From: a virus
DNA length: 22,118 nt
Virus record (IMG/VR): IMGVR_UViG_3300017765_000078
Location: 1 to 22,118 of that record
Direction: 5' to 3' (one strand)
The notes beneath the pieces are model-generated. The model was not told the DNA's origin. It made no database searches and saw only the letters and a program-made list of their open reading frames with translations. The first letter of the stretch is position 1; every line of letters begins with the position of its first letter. This document shows, piece after piece, positions 1 through 7,598 of the stretch. A program made the position numbers and the translations under genes.

Positions 1-201
1 AAAGGAATAATAAGTCCTAAAACTTTAAGAAATTATATGATAATATATGATTTTGACACTATTCTAAAGTATAATGAGGGTAATAGAACGCACACCTTTA
101 TGGATTTATCAATTAAATATCACATCTCAGAAAGACAAGCTCAGAGTATAGTTTATAAGGAGAGAAAGAAGATTGAAGCTACTTCAAATATAACTTATTA
201 A
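1..201 (+). CDS. C-terminal part of a small helix-turn-helix protein (5' end outside window)
   Basis: The reading frame is open from the first base and ends at TAA 199-201, giving 66 residues. The last half reads like a helix-turn-helix: a hydrophobic helix (FMDLSIKYHI), a short turn, then a helix starting SERQAQSIVYKERKK that is rich in Arg, Lys and Gln and could lie in the DNA major groove. It sits directly upstream of the head genes, where phages often carry a late regulator or a small terminase subunit. A better terminase small subunit lies at 18252, so a DNA-binding regulator is more likely. The N-terminus is missing and the family was not recognised. Confidence 0.55.
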   Translation, partial: KGIISPKTLRNYMIIYDFDTILKYNEGNRTHTFMDLSIKYHISERQAQSIVYKERKKIEATSNITY

Positions 202-256
202 AATTTATTCCAAAAACTGCGTAAAATTTAAAATTCTATAATATATTTTTGCTGTT

Positions 257-1267
257 ATGGATAAAAATTGGTACAACATAAGTGGAAAGGCATCAGATGG
301 TATAGTAGACATTTACATATTTGATGAAATAGGTGCATATGGATTAAATGCACAATCGTTTATTGATGAAATCAAGCCTTACAAAAACTCTCCTTTAAAT
401 ATACACATCAATTGTGTGGGTGGTGATGTTTTTGATGGAATGGCTATTTACAATATCATCAAAAAAAGAACTGCTAGAACTACAGCCTACATTGAAGGAA
501 TAGCTGCTAGTATGGGTAGTGTTATTGCTCTAGCTGCAGACAATGTGGTTATGGCTGAAAACTCTCTTTTTATGATTCACAACGCATGGGGTGGAGCTAT
601 GGGAGAAGCTAAAGAAATGAAGAAAACAGCAAAACTTTTAGATAAAATAAGTGGTGAAATTGCTGATATATATGTTAAAAAAACAAAATTACCTTACAAT
701 AAGGTAGAAGAAATGATGGATGAGGAGACTTGGTTAAATGCTGAAGAAGCATACGAACTTGGTTTTGTTGATTCTATCTCGGATGCTATTAAAGTAGCAG
801 CCAAATATGATGTTTCTAAGTTTAAAAATATTACAAACGAAGAAATATCTAATAAACTAAGTGTTAATTTAAAAAGTAAAAAAATGACTGATGAGTTAAA
901 AGCTTGGTTTAATGGTAAAGTTGAAGATATTATCGCAAGAGTAAAAAGTGAATCATCTGATAACGATGCTGTTGAATCAACAGAAGTTAGCGAAATAACT
1001 ATAGCAGACGAAGCTGAGATTTTAAATAAATTCTCTGATTTTGAATCTAAAGCTATTGAGCTTAATGGGTCTATTGCTGAGTTGGAAGGAGAAAAAGAAA
1101 CTCTTACAGCAGAGGTAGAAAGACTAACAGCTTTGTTAAGTAAAGCAGAAGCAACAGGGACAGATATATCTACAGAAGGCGACCCTGCGGTAGTTAAAAA
1201 TGAGGTAGAGAAAAAAGAGGATGCGTTTTGGAACAGTATAGTAGCTAAAATGAATCATATTAATTAA
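257..1267 (+). CDS. ClpP-like prohead (head maturation) protease with C-terminal scaffold-like region
   Basis: Residues 1-180 form a ClpP/S14-type serine protease fold. The oxyanion-side loop is NCVGGDVFDG (52-61), the nucleophile Ser85 is in GIAASMGS, and His108 is in LFMIHNAW. An acidic residue around 155-157 precedes the conserved WLNAEEAYELGFVD stretch. Phage members cleave scaffold and capsid precursors inside the prohead. Residues 210-336 are not protease: they are acidic and form a coiled coil (about 260-300, IAELEGEKETLTAEVERLTA), as expected of a scaffold. The major capsid gene follows 22 bp downstream. The start is ATG 257, five bases after TATTTTTG; this resembles a Bacteroidota -7 box but has no matching -33 element. 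Length and context fit protease-scaffold fusions of siphoviruses. Confidence 0.88.
   Translation: MDKNWYNISGKASDGIVDIYIFDEIGAYGLNAQSFIDEIKPYKNSPLNIHINCVGGDVFDGMAIYNIIKKRTARTTAYIEGIAASMGSVIALAADNVVMAENSLFMIHNAWGGAMGEAKEMKKTAKLLDKISGEIADIYVKKTKLPYNKVEEMMDEETWLNAEEAYELGFVDSISDAIKVAAKYDVSKFKNITNEEISNKLSVNLKSKKMTDELKAWFNGKVEDIIARVKSESSDNDAVESTEVSEITIADEAEILNKFSDFESKAIELNGSIAELEGEKETLTAEVERLTALLSKAEATGTDISTEGDPAVVKNEVEKKEDAFWNSIVAKMNHIN
884..1267 (+). other. Possible internal start giving a free scaffold protein nested in the protease gene
   Basis: An in-frame ATG at 884 (Met210 of the protease) is preceded by an A-rich run (AAAAAGTAAAAAA), the same kind of leader that precedes real starts here. 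Starting there would give a 127-residue acidic coiled-coil protein with no protease domain. Phage lambda makes its scaffold Nu3 in this way from within the protease gene C. The nesting here is inferred from leader and domain boundary only. Confidence 0.4.
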
Positions 1268-1289
1268 TATAAACTTAAAAAGAAAAAAA

Positions 1290-2420
1290 ATGGCAAATGT
1301 AGCAGCAAATGGTATAGGAACTGCATATAACGGAACCTATGCTAGTAAAATTTTATTAGAGCCTATGTTTACTGCGGATGATATTTCAAGAAATTATACT
1401 ATCTACCCTGCAGTAAAATATAAGCAAAACATAACAATGGCACCTTCTTTAAAAGGTATAACAGCATTACACTCAGGATGTGGAACAACAAATGGTTGTA
1501 ATCCTGCAGGATTTAGTGTAACTCAAAAAGTATTAGAAGTGGCAAATGTATCTGTTAAGCAGACACAATGTTGGGATGAGTTTAAAGATGAGGTAATTGT
1601 AGAGTCTTACAGAAATGGCGTAAACATGCCTGATCTAACAGGAACACAATTAGCTGAAGTAATCATTAACAGAGTTAGACATGGTATTGAGCATGATATG
1701 GTTAGGAATGCTTGGTTTGGAGAAGCTGCTATTGCAGTAGGTTCACCTGATTGTACTTACCAGTCAATGGGTAATGGATTATTCCACCAACTATCAACTG
1801 GAACAGCTTTTAGAGCTGGTACTAGTCAGCACATGAATGAAGTAGTGGGAGGTTTAACTTTAGCGGCAGCAACAGCTTCTTACGCAACTGTAGGGGGATT
1901 AATTAGCAACGCAGACGTTATCTTATTATTAGATAATGTATTTAATACTGCACCAGTTGAGTTACAACAAGTACCTGCATCAGAAAAAAGAATGTTTGTT
2001 ACTCCAAACGTATATAACGCTTGGTATAACTGTTTAACTGCAGTAGCAGTAAATGGAGCAGTTGATTACGGACACTCTGAGGCACAAGTTGGTAAAGGTA
2101 GATTATTCTATAAAGGAATTGAGGTTGTTCCTTGTTACACTTGGGATGAGGCATTAGCTTTATCAGCAACAGGAGCAGGAATTGACTTATCTGCAGCGTT
2201 TACTCAAGCAGGTGCAACAACAACTACTCAAACAACTAATGGTGTTGTTTATACGGCGAAAGCTAACTTATTCATTGGTACTGATGTAACAAGACCTGAG
2301 AATGAGCTTAAAATGTTCTATGACGAAGCGTCTGAGAATATGTATGTAAGAGCAGGATTTACTATGGGATTCCAGTACGGATTTAACTCTCTAGTTAATG
2401 GTGCTACCTTAGTAGGGTAA
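1290..2420 (+). CDS. Major capsid protein
   Basis: This 376-residue protein follows the protease/scaffold gene and has its own terminator-like hairpin directly after it, as expected for the most abundant virion protein. It has no signal peptide or membrane segment. It is rich in Ala, Gly, Thr and Val, and ends in a conserved-looking tail (MYVRAGFTMGFQYGFN) typical of capsid subunits. About ten cysteines are scattered along it, including a CGTTNGC cluster near residue 64, which is many for a capsid protein. The start is ATG 1290 after an A-rich leader. Identification rests mainly on size, composition and position between protease and head-tail genes; an HK97-type fold is likely but cannot be shown by eye. 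Confidence 0.8.
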   Translation: MANVAANGIGTAYNGTYASKILLEPMFTADDISRNYTIYPAVKYKQNITMAPSLKGITALHSGCGTTNGCNPAGFSVTQKVLEVANVSVKQTQCWDEFKDEVIVESYRNGVNMPDLTGTQLAEVIINRVRHGIEHDMVRNAWFGEAAIAVGSPDCTYQSMGNGLFHQLSTGTAFRAGTSQHMNEVVGGLTLAAATASYATVGGLISNADVILLLDNVFNTAPVELQQVPASEKRMFVTPNVYNAWYNCLTAVAVNGAVDYGHSEAQVGKGRLFYKGIEVVPCYTWDEALALSATGAGIDLSAAFTQAGATTTTQTTNGVVYTAKANLFIGTDVTRPENELKMFYDEASENMYVRAGFTMGFQYGFNSLVNGATLVG

Positions 2421-2433
2421 TATTTATAGTAGA

Positions 2434-2470
2434 TAGGGAGGGAGAAATCTCTCCCTAAATACTTTTTTTT
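2434..2470 (+). terminator. Rho-independent terminator-like hairpin after the capsid gene
   Basis: A 10-bp stem (2434-2443 with 2448-2457, one G-U pair) closes a GAAA tetraloop and is followed by a run of eight T at 2463-2470. It lies inside the structural operon, 14 bases after the capsid stop. It could stop most transcripts there, or protect the 3' end of capsid mRNA, giving more capsid than downstream products. Confidence 0.85.
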
Positions 2471-2491
2471 AACTTTTAAAAAAAGAACAAA

Positions 2492-3073
2492 ATGGCAATA
2501 ACAAATGGAATAAATATAGATTGTTCTAACTTACAAGCTGCAGGTGGTATAAGAAATATTCTTATTAGAACTTGGGCTTCAGGAGATGCTATTACTTATA
2601 CTAATACTGCAACTTCACACTCTATATCTAGTATTGTAGATACTGGAGGCTCAACAGCTACTTGGTTTAATTATGAGTTTAAGAACGAATTACCTTCTTT
2701 AACTGTTACTGCAGCTAAAGAGAATGGCTCTACCTCGTATGAATGTGCTTTAAGTTTTATGATGCCTGAGATGACAGATGATAAGATGGCTGTATTACAG
2801 CAACTTATGGACACTTGTATGATGGTTATAGCAGTTGGTAATAATGGTAAAAATTATGTACTAGGTGTAAGTCAAAAGTATCAAAATGAAAAGGCAGTTA
2901 TTAGAAATCAAACTTTTGCTAGTATGACTGGAGCAGAAGGTATATCAGGAGCTGCATATAATGATGATAATGGTGTAACTGTAACTATGGGATGTAAGCA
3001 ATATGAGTCTCCAAGAATTTATACAGGTACTTTAACTTTATATTCAGGTGCAAGTCAATCTACTACATCGTAA
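2492..3073 (+). CDS. Virion structural protein, tail-tube candidate (paralogue 1)
   Basis: This 193-residue protein is clearly related to the next gene. Both start MAI-G--I-CS-LQA-GG-R---IR-W and share SIVD-GGSTATW--YE, a Y-C--S--P strand, and near the end GVTV--GC--YE-PR---G--TL. The regular alternation of hydrophobic and polar residues suggests a beta-rich fold without membrane segments, as in siphovirus tail-tube proteins. It follows the capsid gene and its terminator, and ATG 2492 has an A-rich leader. It could instead be a head decoration or another virion protein. The family is not firmly recognised, so the functional name is an inference from size, fold and place. Confidence 0.55.
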   Translation: MAITNGINIDCSNLQAAGGIRNILIRTWASGDAITYTNTATSHSISSIVDTGGSTATWFNYEFKNELPSLTVTAAKENGSTSYECALSFMMPEMTDDKMAVLQQLMDTCMMVIAVGNNGKNYVLGVSQKYQNEKAVIRNQTFASMTGAEGISGAAYNDDNGVTVTMGCKQYESPRIYTGTLTLYSGASQSTTS

Positions 3074-3101
3074 TTAATAATAATATAATAAATAAAATAA
3101 T

Positions 3102-3722
3102 ATGGCAATAGCAGATGGAATGGCAATTAATTGTTCTGACTTACAAGCGGTAGGTGGAACACGCCTTATAGCAATTAGAGAATGGGTTTCTACTGATGCG
3201 GTTGTTTTTGACGACACTAATCATGATATAGCATCTATAGTAGATGTTGGAGGATCAACAGCTACTTGGGGAGTTTATGAAAGTAGAATAGAATCTTCTT
3301 CTTTAACTATTTCAGCAACTAATGAAGGTAAAGAGTTTACAGCATATGATTGTACTGTGTCGTGGTTCATACCAGGACTTACAGCAGCTCAGTTTAAAGG
3401 TCTTCATGACTTTGAAGGTGGTAAATGCTTGATGGTAATGGTTGTAGATAACAATGACAACACTTCAGGTACAACTGCTCCTGCAGCAACTTTTGCAGAC
3501 AATAAAGTAATTGGAGTATCTAATACTTTACCAAATCAAGATAAGGCTTCAAAAACTCAGCAATTTTGTACTTTAAGATCAGTTGAGGGTGGAACAGGAG
3601 CTGCATTTTCTGATGAGATAGGAGTTACTGTTACAGTTGGGTGTATCATGTATGAAACGCCTAGAAATTTTGAAGGTGCTATCACTTTAGGTGCGACTGG
3701 ATTAACTTTGACAACAGCTTAA
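3102..3722 (+). CDS. Virion structural protein, tail-tube candidate (paralogue 2)
   Basis: This 206-residue protein is a tandem paralogue of the preceding gene, with the same N-terminal CSDLQAVGGTR and central SIVDVGGSTATW motifs. It carries an extra loop of about 11 residues (around 125-140, Thr/Ala/Asn-rich) absent from the first copy. The gene starts 29 bases after the previous stop behind an A/T-rich leader and is followed by a long hairpin. Two divergent copies that are both intact suggest two related virion rings or sheaths rather than a decaying duplicate. The functional assignment is tentative, as for its partner. Confidence 0.55.
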   Translation: MAIADGMAINCSDLQAVGGTRLIAIREWVSTDAVVFDDTNHDIASIVDVGGSTATWGVYESRIESSSLTISATNEGKEFTAYDCTVSWFIPGLTAAQFKGLHDFEGGKCLMVMVVDNNDNTSGTTAPAATFADNKVIGVSNTLPNQDKASKTQQFCTLRSVEGGTGAAFSDEIGVTVTVGCIMYETPRNFEGAITLGATGLTLTTA

Positions 3723-3734
3723 TAATTAAGATTA

Positions 3735-3780
3735 AATAAGAGAGTGTTAGTTAATAACACTTTCTTATTAATATCTTTTT
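3735..3780 (+). terminator. Terminator-like 15-bp hairpin
   Basis: Bases 3735-3749 pair with 3755-3769 (15 bp with one G-U pair, loop GTTAA), followed by AATATCTTTTTA. It separates the two paralogous virion genes from the small protein and portal gene. The T-run is short and set back, so it may be a partial terminator or a processing site. Confidence 0.7.
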
Positions 3781-3784
3781 AGTT

Positions 3785-4060
3785 ATGTGTGACTGTAATA
3801 AAGAAAGAAGTGTAACTTTGACAAATATATATTTAACTATGGCAGAATATAAAGTAAACAGTAAGGTAATAAAAGGAGTAAGACTAGCAGGTAAAAAAAG
3901 TGTAGATTTTAGAACCGAATTAAGCCAAGCAGATTTAGCTTACGCTTATGAGGAATTGAATATAACAGATTGTATAGACAAAATAGAAAAATCAAATGAA
4001 AAAAACACTAGCAAAAAATCCAAAGAAAGCTCAAGTAAAGCGAAAAAATCAAAAGACTAA
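3785..4060 (+). CDS. Small protein with basic, Ser/Lys-rich tail, upstream of portal
   Basis: A 91-residue protein of unrecognised family. The first 60 residues are mixed (YKVNSKVIKGVRLAGKKSVDF, then an acidic helix with ELSQADLAYAYEEL). The last 25 are low complexity, almost only Lys, Ser, Glu and Asn. The gene overlaps the portal gene by 65 bases, so the low-complexity tail and the basic N-terminus of the portal protein are encoded by the same DNA in two frames. The start at ATG 3785 (MCDC) is uncertain; ATG 3839 (MAEYKV) also has a plausible position. Its place in the head-tail region suggests a minor virion or assembly protein. Confidence 0.6.
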   Translation: MCDCNKERSVTLTNIYLTMAEYKVNSKVIKGVRLAGKKSVDFRTELSQADLAYAYEELNITDCIDKIEKSNEKNTSKKSKESSSKAKKSKD

Positions 4061-5315
4061 TACTTTTGAATTTGGAGTATTTGACCTTACAGTACCTCCA
4101 AGTATAACAGAGCCTAAAGACCTAAAAGCTCTAAATAATGAGTGGGTTCCTTTTGGTGATGACAATCTCTTTCCTCAGTATTTAGCTGAGTTAAAACGTA
4201 AATCATCTACTCATAGAAGTGTACTAGCACAAAAAACTGTATTTACAAGTGGTGCTAAATTTGTATGTGAGAACGAATCATTAAGAAAATTTATTGAAGA
4301 TGTAAACGCTGACAAAGAATCTTTGAGGGATGTCTTTAAAAAATTAGCTGACGACTATTATACTTTTGGAAACGCATATATGGAATGCGTTATATATGAT
4401 GGTGGAGTTAATATATATCACTTAGATGCAACGACAGTTAGAATGTCTAAGAGCAAAAAAGAGGTTTATGTAAACCCTGACTGGTGTAAATACTGGAACG
4501 TAGATAAAAAAATAAAAAGACTACCTATATATCCTAGGGTAGCACACAATAAGTTTGTAATTCACTTCAAGGATTACGAGCCTACATTTAATTTTTATGG
4601 ATTACCTGACTATATAGCTGCACTAGAGCATATCTGTGTTGATTATGAGATTGGTAAATGGAATCATACCAAATTTTTAAATGGCTTTCAGCCTTCTGCT
4701 ATCGTAGAGATTAGCGGAGACATGGGTGAGAAGGAAGCACAAAAAATGGTTCACGAAGCTCAAAAGAAGTTTGTAGGAGAAGGAAATAATGGTAAGATAT
4801 TATTTATTGTAAAAAATGGAGATACATCTCCTGCCAACGTACAAGTCATTAAAGATGATCAAGAAGGTAGTTGGATTGATTTACAACGAATTACTGACCA
4901 AAATATTATAACTGCTAATAGATGGCAGCCATCACTATCAGGTATTGTAAGTTCAGGTAAAATGAATAATACGGGTAGTGAGATTAGAATTGCTTATGAC
5001 TTAGTAATGACAACAGTAATCAGAGATACATCTGAGTTGATACTAAATGGAATAAGAACAGTTCTTTACAATGAAATGGGTTATGACCCTAAAGACTTAA
5101 AGATACATTATGAGCCACCAATTTCTTACTCTAATGATGTAGATATTAGAGAGGTTCTAACTATAAACGAGCAAAGAGCATTAATAGATGAAGATTTACC
5201 TATGTTAGAAGATGGTGATATGTTTGTTGCTGACAGAGAAGTTATAGTTGTTGAAAAAGATGAGGATGGAGATGGAGAGATAGACGAGACAAAAGAAATA
5301 ACAGTAGAACAATAA
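3996..5315 (+). CDS. Portal protein
   Basis: At 439 residues this is the usual size of a siphovirus portal subunit, which forms the dodecameric ring at the capsid vertex through which DNA is packaged and ejected. Features typical of portals are visible. There is an N-terminal stretch leading to WVPFGDDNLFP, a helical part with DDYYTFGNAYMECV around residues 118-131, and HFKDYEP-FNFYGLPDYIAAL around 190-210. Then come a long acidic/helical region (GEKEAQKMVHEAQKKF) and RITDQNIITANRWQPSLSG. The C-terminus is very acidic (EDEDGDGEIDETKE). The first 20 residues are highly basic and overlap the preceding gene. The connector gene begins 3 bases after the stop. Confidence 0.88.
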   Translation: MKKTLAKNPKKAQVKRKNQKTNTFEFGVFDLTVPPSITEPKDLKALNNEWVPFGDDNLFPQYLAELKRKSSTHRSVLAQKTVFTSGAKFVCENESLRKFIEDVNADKESLRDVFKKLADDYYTFGNAYMECVIYDGGVNIYHLDATTVRMSKSKKEVYVNPDWCKYWNVDKKIKRLPIYPRVAHNKFVIHFKDYEPTFNFYGLPDYIAALEHICVDYEIGKWNHTKFLNGFQPSAIVEISGDMGEKEAQKMVHEAQKKFVGEGNNGKILFIVKNGDTSPANVQVIKDDQEGSWIDLQRITDQNIITANRWQPSLSGIVSSGKMNNTGSEIRIAYDLVMTTVIRDTSELILNGIRTVLYNEMGYDPKDLKIHYEPPISYSNDVDIREVLTINEQRALIDEDLPMLEDGDMFVADREVIVVEKDEDGDGEIDETKEITVEQ

Positions 5316-5318
5316 GAC

Positions 5319-5930
5319 ATGGCTAATACAAGACAATACACAACATTAGTTTCCGCAGGAGAGGTAATTGAGAAAACATTTACTAATAAAAATACAGACC
5401 CTGTTTTGGTTTCTGAAAACACTATTGTTTTAGCTGAACTAGCACACATTAGACCTCTTTTGGGTGAAAAGTTTTATGCAGAATTAAAGAAGGAACACAA
5501 TGATGGTACTTTAAGTGTTAATAATCAAGAGTTTATGCAGTATTATTTAGAGGACTGTCTTTCTTGGTATGTTAGATTTGAAGTGGTTAATGATATAATG
5601 AGTAATATATCATCTAGCGGGGTAGTACATAATATAGACGAGTTTTCAAGAATAATAAGTGAAGATACTTACAATACTTTTAAACAAGATACTTATAGAA
5701 AGGCAGAGATATTCGCTAATGATATGATGGATTTTTTACATTCAACTGATGAGAGTGGTAATTACCCTACTTATGAGTCTAATAAACCTAATAGCATGAG
5801 AGACACATATAAGAATCATGGAATGATATTTTATGATAGTATATATGGATATAATGGTGTTGATGGTTGCTTGAATTGTGGGAATCCTTATTTAAAAGGT
5901 GAGTGTAACTGTAATTGTATAGATTGCTAA
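5319..5930 (+). CDS. Head-tail connector-like protein with Cys-rich C-terminus
   Basis: This 203-residue protein lies immediately after the portal. Residues 40-55 (LAELAHIRPLLGEKFY) match the 'I-P-LG-kfy' pattern of Bacteroidota phage head-tail connector proteins, which stack under the portal. The rest is helical with many aromatic and acidic residues. The tail is unusual: six cysteines at 184, 187, 196, 198, 200 and 203 in a C-x2-C-x8-C-x-C-x-C-x2-C arrangement, which could bind zinc or form disulfides. It has no membrane segment. The start at ATG 5319 is supported by tight spacing to the portal stop. The connector role is inferred from this motif and from position. Confidence 0.65.
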   Translation: MANTRQYTTLVSAGEVIEKTFTNKNTDPVLVSENTIVLAELAHIRPLLGEKFYAELKKEHNDGTLSVNNQEFMQYYLEDCLSWYVRFEVVNDIMSNISSSGVVHNIDEFSRIISEDTYNTFKQDTYRKAEIFANDMMDFLHSTDESGNYPTYESNKPNSMRDTYKNHGMIFYDSIYGYNGVDGCLNCGNPYLKGECNCNCIDC

Positions 5931-5943
5931 AAAAAATAATAAT

Positions 5944-6585
5944 ATGTCATCAAATCAACATAGTTTAATAACAGACCCGCACATTCACAATCCTAAAGGA
6001 TATGAAACTGCTCCAAATGGAACTGTAATGACTAAAGGTATTAGTCTTAGTGGTTATAACGATGGAGCTTTAGAGTGGGTTCCTCAAACTAAAATTGGTG
6101 CTACAAATTATGAGCTTCAAGGTTATGTAACTGGTGCTAGTAATTATTTTAAAGGAGAAGATATTGCTAACACTAGATCACCATATTTATTTGGAGAGGA
6201 TTATGGAGCAAGTACCATAACTACAGGGGTTTCTACAATAGACAATAGCATTATGTTTAGAACTGGAATGAATTTTCACGTTGTTTCAAATTCTACAGTA
6301 AAATCAATTAGCGGATATATTACATCTAATGGCTCTAATAATGTGCAAATAGCTATTTGTAAAGTGACTCCTACATCTTCTTCATCACCTCATGTTATTG
6401 ACCTTATTGACGTAATTACAGTAACAGGGGGTAACAGCAATGATACTTTAGTGTCATTTAGTGAAACAGTTTTTTTAGCAGATACTTTAGCTGCGGGAGA
6501 TATTGTATTTCCAATGATTAGAGAGGATGGCGGCACAGGGTCAAGTATATATTTAAAAGGAACAATACAAACAATTTGTTATTAA
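5944..6585 (+). CDS. Virion/receptor-binding-like protein (fibre-type)
   Basis: This 213-residue protein has an N-terminal HSLITDPHIHNPKGYETAP segment. Versions of it recur, as I recall, at the start of Bacteroidota phage fibre or structural proteins. A Gly/Ser/Thr/Asn-rich region follows, then a beta-strand-rich C-terminus (about 90-213, with repeated short strands such as VQIAICKV and LIDVITVTG), as in jelly-roll adhesion domains. It sits between the connector and the lysis genes. No signal peptide or membrane segment is present. A receptor-binding or decoration role is inferred; the family could not be named. Confidence 0.55.
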   Translation: MSSNQHSLITDPHIHNPKGYETAPNGTVMTKGISLSGYNDGALEWVPQTKIGATNYELQGYVTGASNYFKGEDIANTRSPYLFGEDYGASTITTGVSTIDNSIMFRTGMNFHVVSNSTVKSISGYITSNGSNNVQIAICKVTPTSSSSPHVIDLIDVITVTGGNSNDTLVSFSETVFLADTLAAGDIVFPMIREDGGTGSSIYLKGTIQTICY

Positions 6586-6591
6586 GGTAAA

Positions 6592-6753
6592 ATGAAAAAT
6601 TCAATGAAAGATACGACAGAGGTGTTAGTTGCAAATGGGGGAGTTTTAGGATTAAGTTTGGCAGAGTGTAACGAAATATTACTTCTAGTCAGTACATCAT
6701 TAGCAATAATTTTTACACTTTATAAATTCTACAAGTTATCCAAAAAGAAATAA
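6592..6753 (+). CDS. Single-membrane-span peptide, holin-like
   Basis: A 53-residue protein: a short hydrophilic N-terminus, then one strong hydrophobic segment at about 28-46 (EILLLVSTSLAIIFTLYKF), then a basic end (KLSKKK). This N-out, basic-C-in layout fits small one-span holins or other phage membrane peptides. It starts 6 bases after the previous stop, and one base separates its stop codon from the next ATG. It opens the lysis group that contains an M15 peptidase and a second membrane protein. The holin role is an inference from layout and neighbours. Confidence 0.6.
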   Translation: MKNSMKDTTEVLVANGGVLGLSLAECNEILLLVSTSLAIIFTLYKFYKLSKKK

Positions 6754-6754
6754 T

Positions 6755-6877
6755 ATGGCTAAAATTAGCTTTGTTTTTAAGTCAAATTCTAGGAAAAAGA
6801 GGAAGGGCGTTCATTCTAAAAACGCTTCAAAGAGTCAAAATGGCTATAAAAAGAAATACAGAGGTCAAGGCAGGTAA
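6755..6877 (+). CDS. Very basic 40-residue protein of phage lysis region
   Basis: A 40-residue protein from ATG 6755, one base after the previous stop codon. It is almost entirely Lys, Arg, Ser, Asn and Gly, with RKKRKGVHSKNASKSQNG followed by YKKKYRGQGR at the end. Peptides ending in a YRGQGR-like motif recur next to lysis genes in Bacteroidota phages as far as I recall. Function is unknown; the charge suggests nucleic acid or membrane binding. It is read in a different frame from the peptidase that follows 25 bases later. Confidence 0.6.
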   Translation: MAKISFVFKSNSRKKRKGVHSKNASKSQNGYKKKYRGQGR

Positions 6878-6902
6878 GTGGTATAATGACAAGTTAAGAA
6901 AT

Positions 6903-7271
6903 ATGGATATTAAGTATTTTAAGTTATCCGAATTTGATTGTCCTTCTGATAGTGGATCAGGAGAAAATATGTGTCTTGATTTTTTAAGTAAGTTAGACAA
7001 TGCTAGAGAGTTAGCAGGAGTTCCTTTTAAAATTACATCGGGATATAGGTCTCCAAAACATAATACATCAGTAGGTGGAGCTTTAAATTCTTCACACATG
7101 AATATACCATGCAATGCTTGTGATATAGCAGTACCTGACAGCTCTACTAGATATAAAATTATAGACTCCCTTTTAAAAATGGGAATAAATCGCATTGGAA
7201 TTGGTAAAAATTTCATACATTGCGACACCGATAAAGAAAAAAGTCCAAATGTTATTTGGCATTATTATTAA
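6903..7271 (+). CDS. M15-family peptidase endolysin
   Basis: A 122-residue metallopeptidase of the M15 D-Ala-D-Ala/L-Ala-D-Glu carboxypeptidase group, which cuts peptidoglycan cross-links at lysis. The core motif SGYRSPKHNTSVGG spans 46-59. The presumed zinc ligands are His65 (SSHM), Asp74 (ACDIAV) and His106 (FIHCDTD). ATG 6903 (MDIKYFKLSEFDCP) is preferred because it gives the usual family N-terminus and lies just after the basic peptide gene. ATG 6840 and a TTG at 6771 would add residues encoded within that upstream gene. The protein has no signal peptide, so it would need a holin; membrane peptides lie on both sides. Confidence 0.85.
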   Translation: MDIKYFKLSEFDCPSDSGSGENMCLDFLSKLDNARELAGVPFKITSGYRSPKHNTSVGGALNSSHMNIPCNACDIAVPDSSTRYKIIDSLLKMGINRIGIGKNFIHCDTDKEKSPNVIWHYY

Positions 7272-7286
7272 TTAAAAACAGAAAAA

Positions 7287-7478
7287 ATGAAACAGTACTT
7301 AATAAGTAAACTTTTAACTTCAAAGAAGGTATGGCTAGGTATAGCATCTATGGTGGTGCCTTTAATAGCAAAAGCACTAGATGTAGACGAAGAAAGTGTA
7401 AGCCAAATTTGGTGGTCACTTCTAGCAATGTTATTTGGCCAATCTTTTGCAGATTTCGGTAAAGAATCAAAAAAATAA
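7287..7478 (+). CDS. Small membrane protein, holin candidate
   Basis: A 63-residue protein with a hydrophobic segment at about 15-31 (VWLGIASMVVPLIAKAL) and a second amphipathic or hydrophobic one at about 40-56 (QIWWSLLAMLFGQSFADF), ending in charged KESKK. It follows the M15 peptidase by 15 bases and is the last gene before a terminator. Two-span proteins of this size next to an endolysin are usually holins. It and the 53-residue peptide at 6592 could be a holin pair. Confidence 0.65.
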   Translation: MKQYLISKLLTSKKVWLGIASMVVPLIAKALDVDEESVSQIWWSLLAMLFGQSFADFGKESKK

Positions 7479-7531
7479 TGTATATTTGTATTCCTACTTT
7501 GAGTGTTTTCATGGTTGGATAGTTAGTAGTT

Positions 7532-7567
7532 AAGAGTGAGAGGTTAATAACTTCTCACTTTTTTTTT
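7532..7567 (+). terminator. Rho-independent terminator ending the late/lysis block
   Basis: Bases 7535-7543 pair with 7551-7559 (9 bp, one G-U), extendable by a few A-T pairs, with loop TTAATAA and a run of eight T to 7567. It lies 54 bases after the holin-like gene and before the metallophosphoesterase. Confidence 0.88.
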
Positions 7568-7598
7568 ACATCAATATTTTTTTTTAATAAATTTGAGT

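Noticed and set aside
5126-5449. 107-codon frame on the - strand
   Set aside because: Serine/threonine-rich antisense shadow of the acidic portal C-terminus and the connector start; no leader and no other minus-strand gene nearby.
6827-7228. 133-codon frame on the - strand
   Set aside because: Antisense to the M15 peptidase, which has clear zinc-ligand motifs; the antisense product shows none.
7479-7523. 14-codon frame after the holin-like gene
   Set aside because: Too short, and it lies in a stretch better explained as spacer before a terminator.
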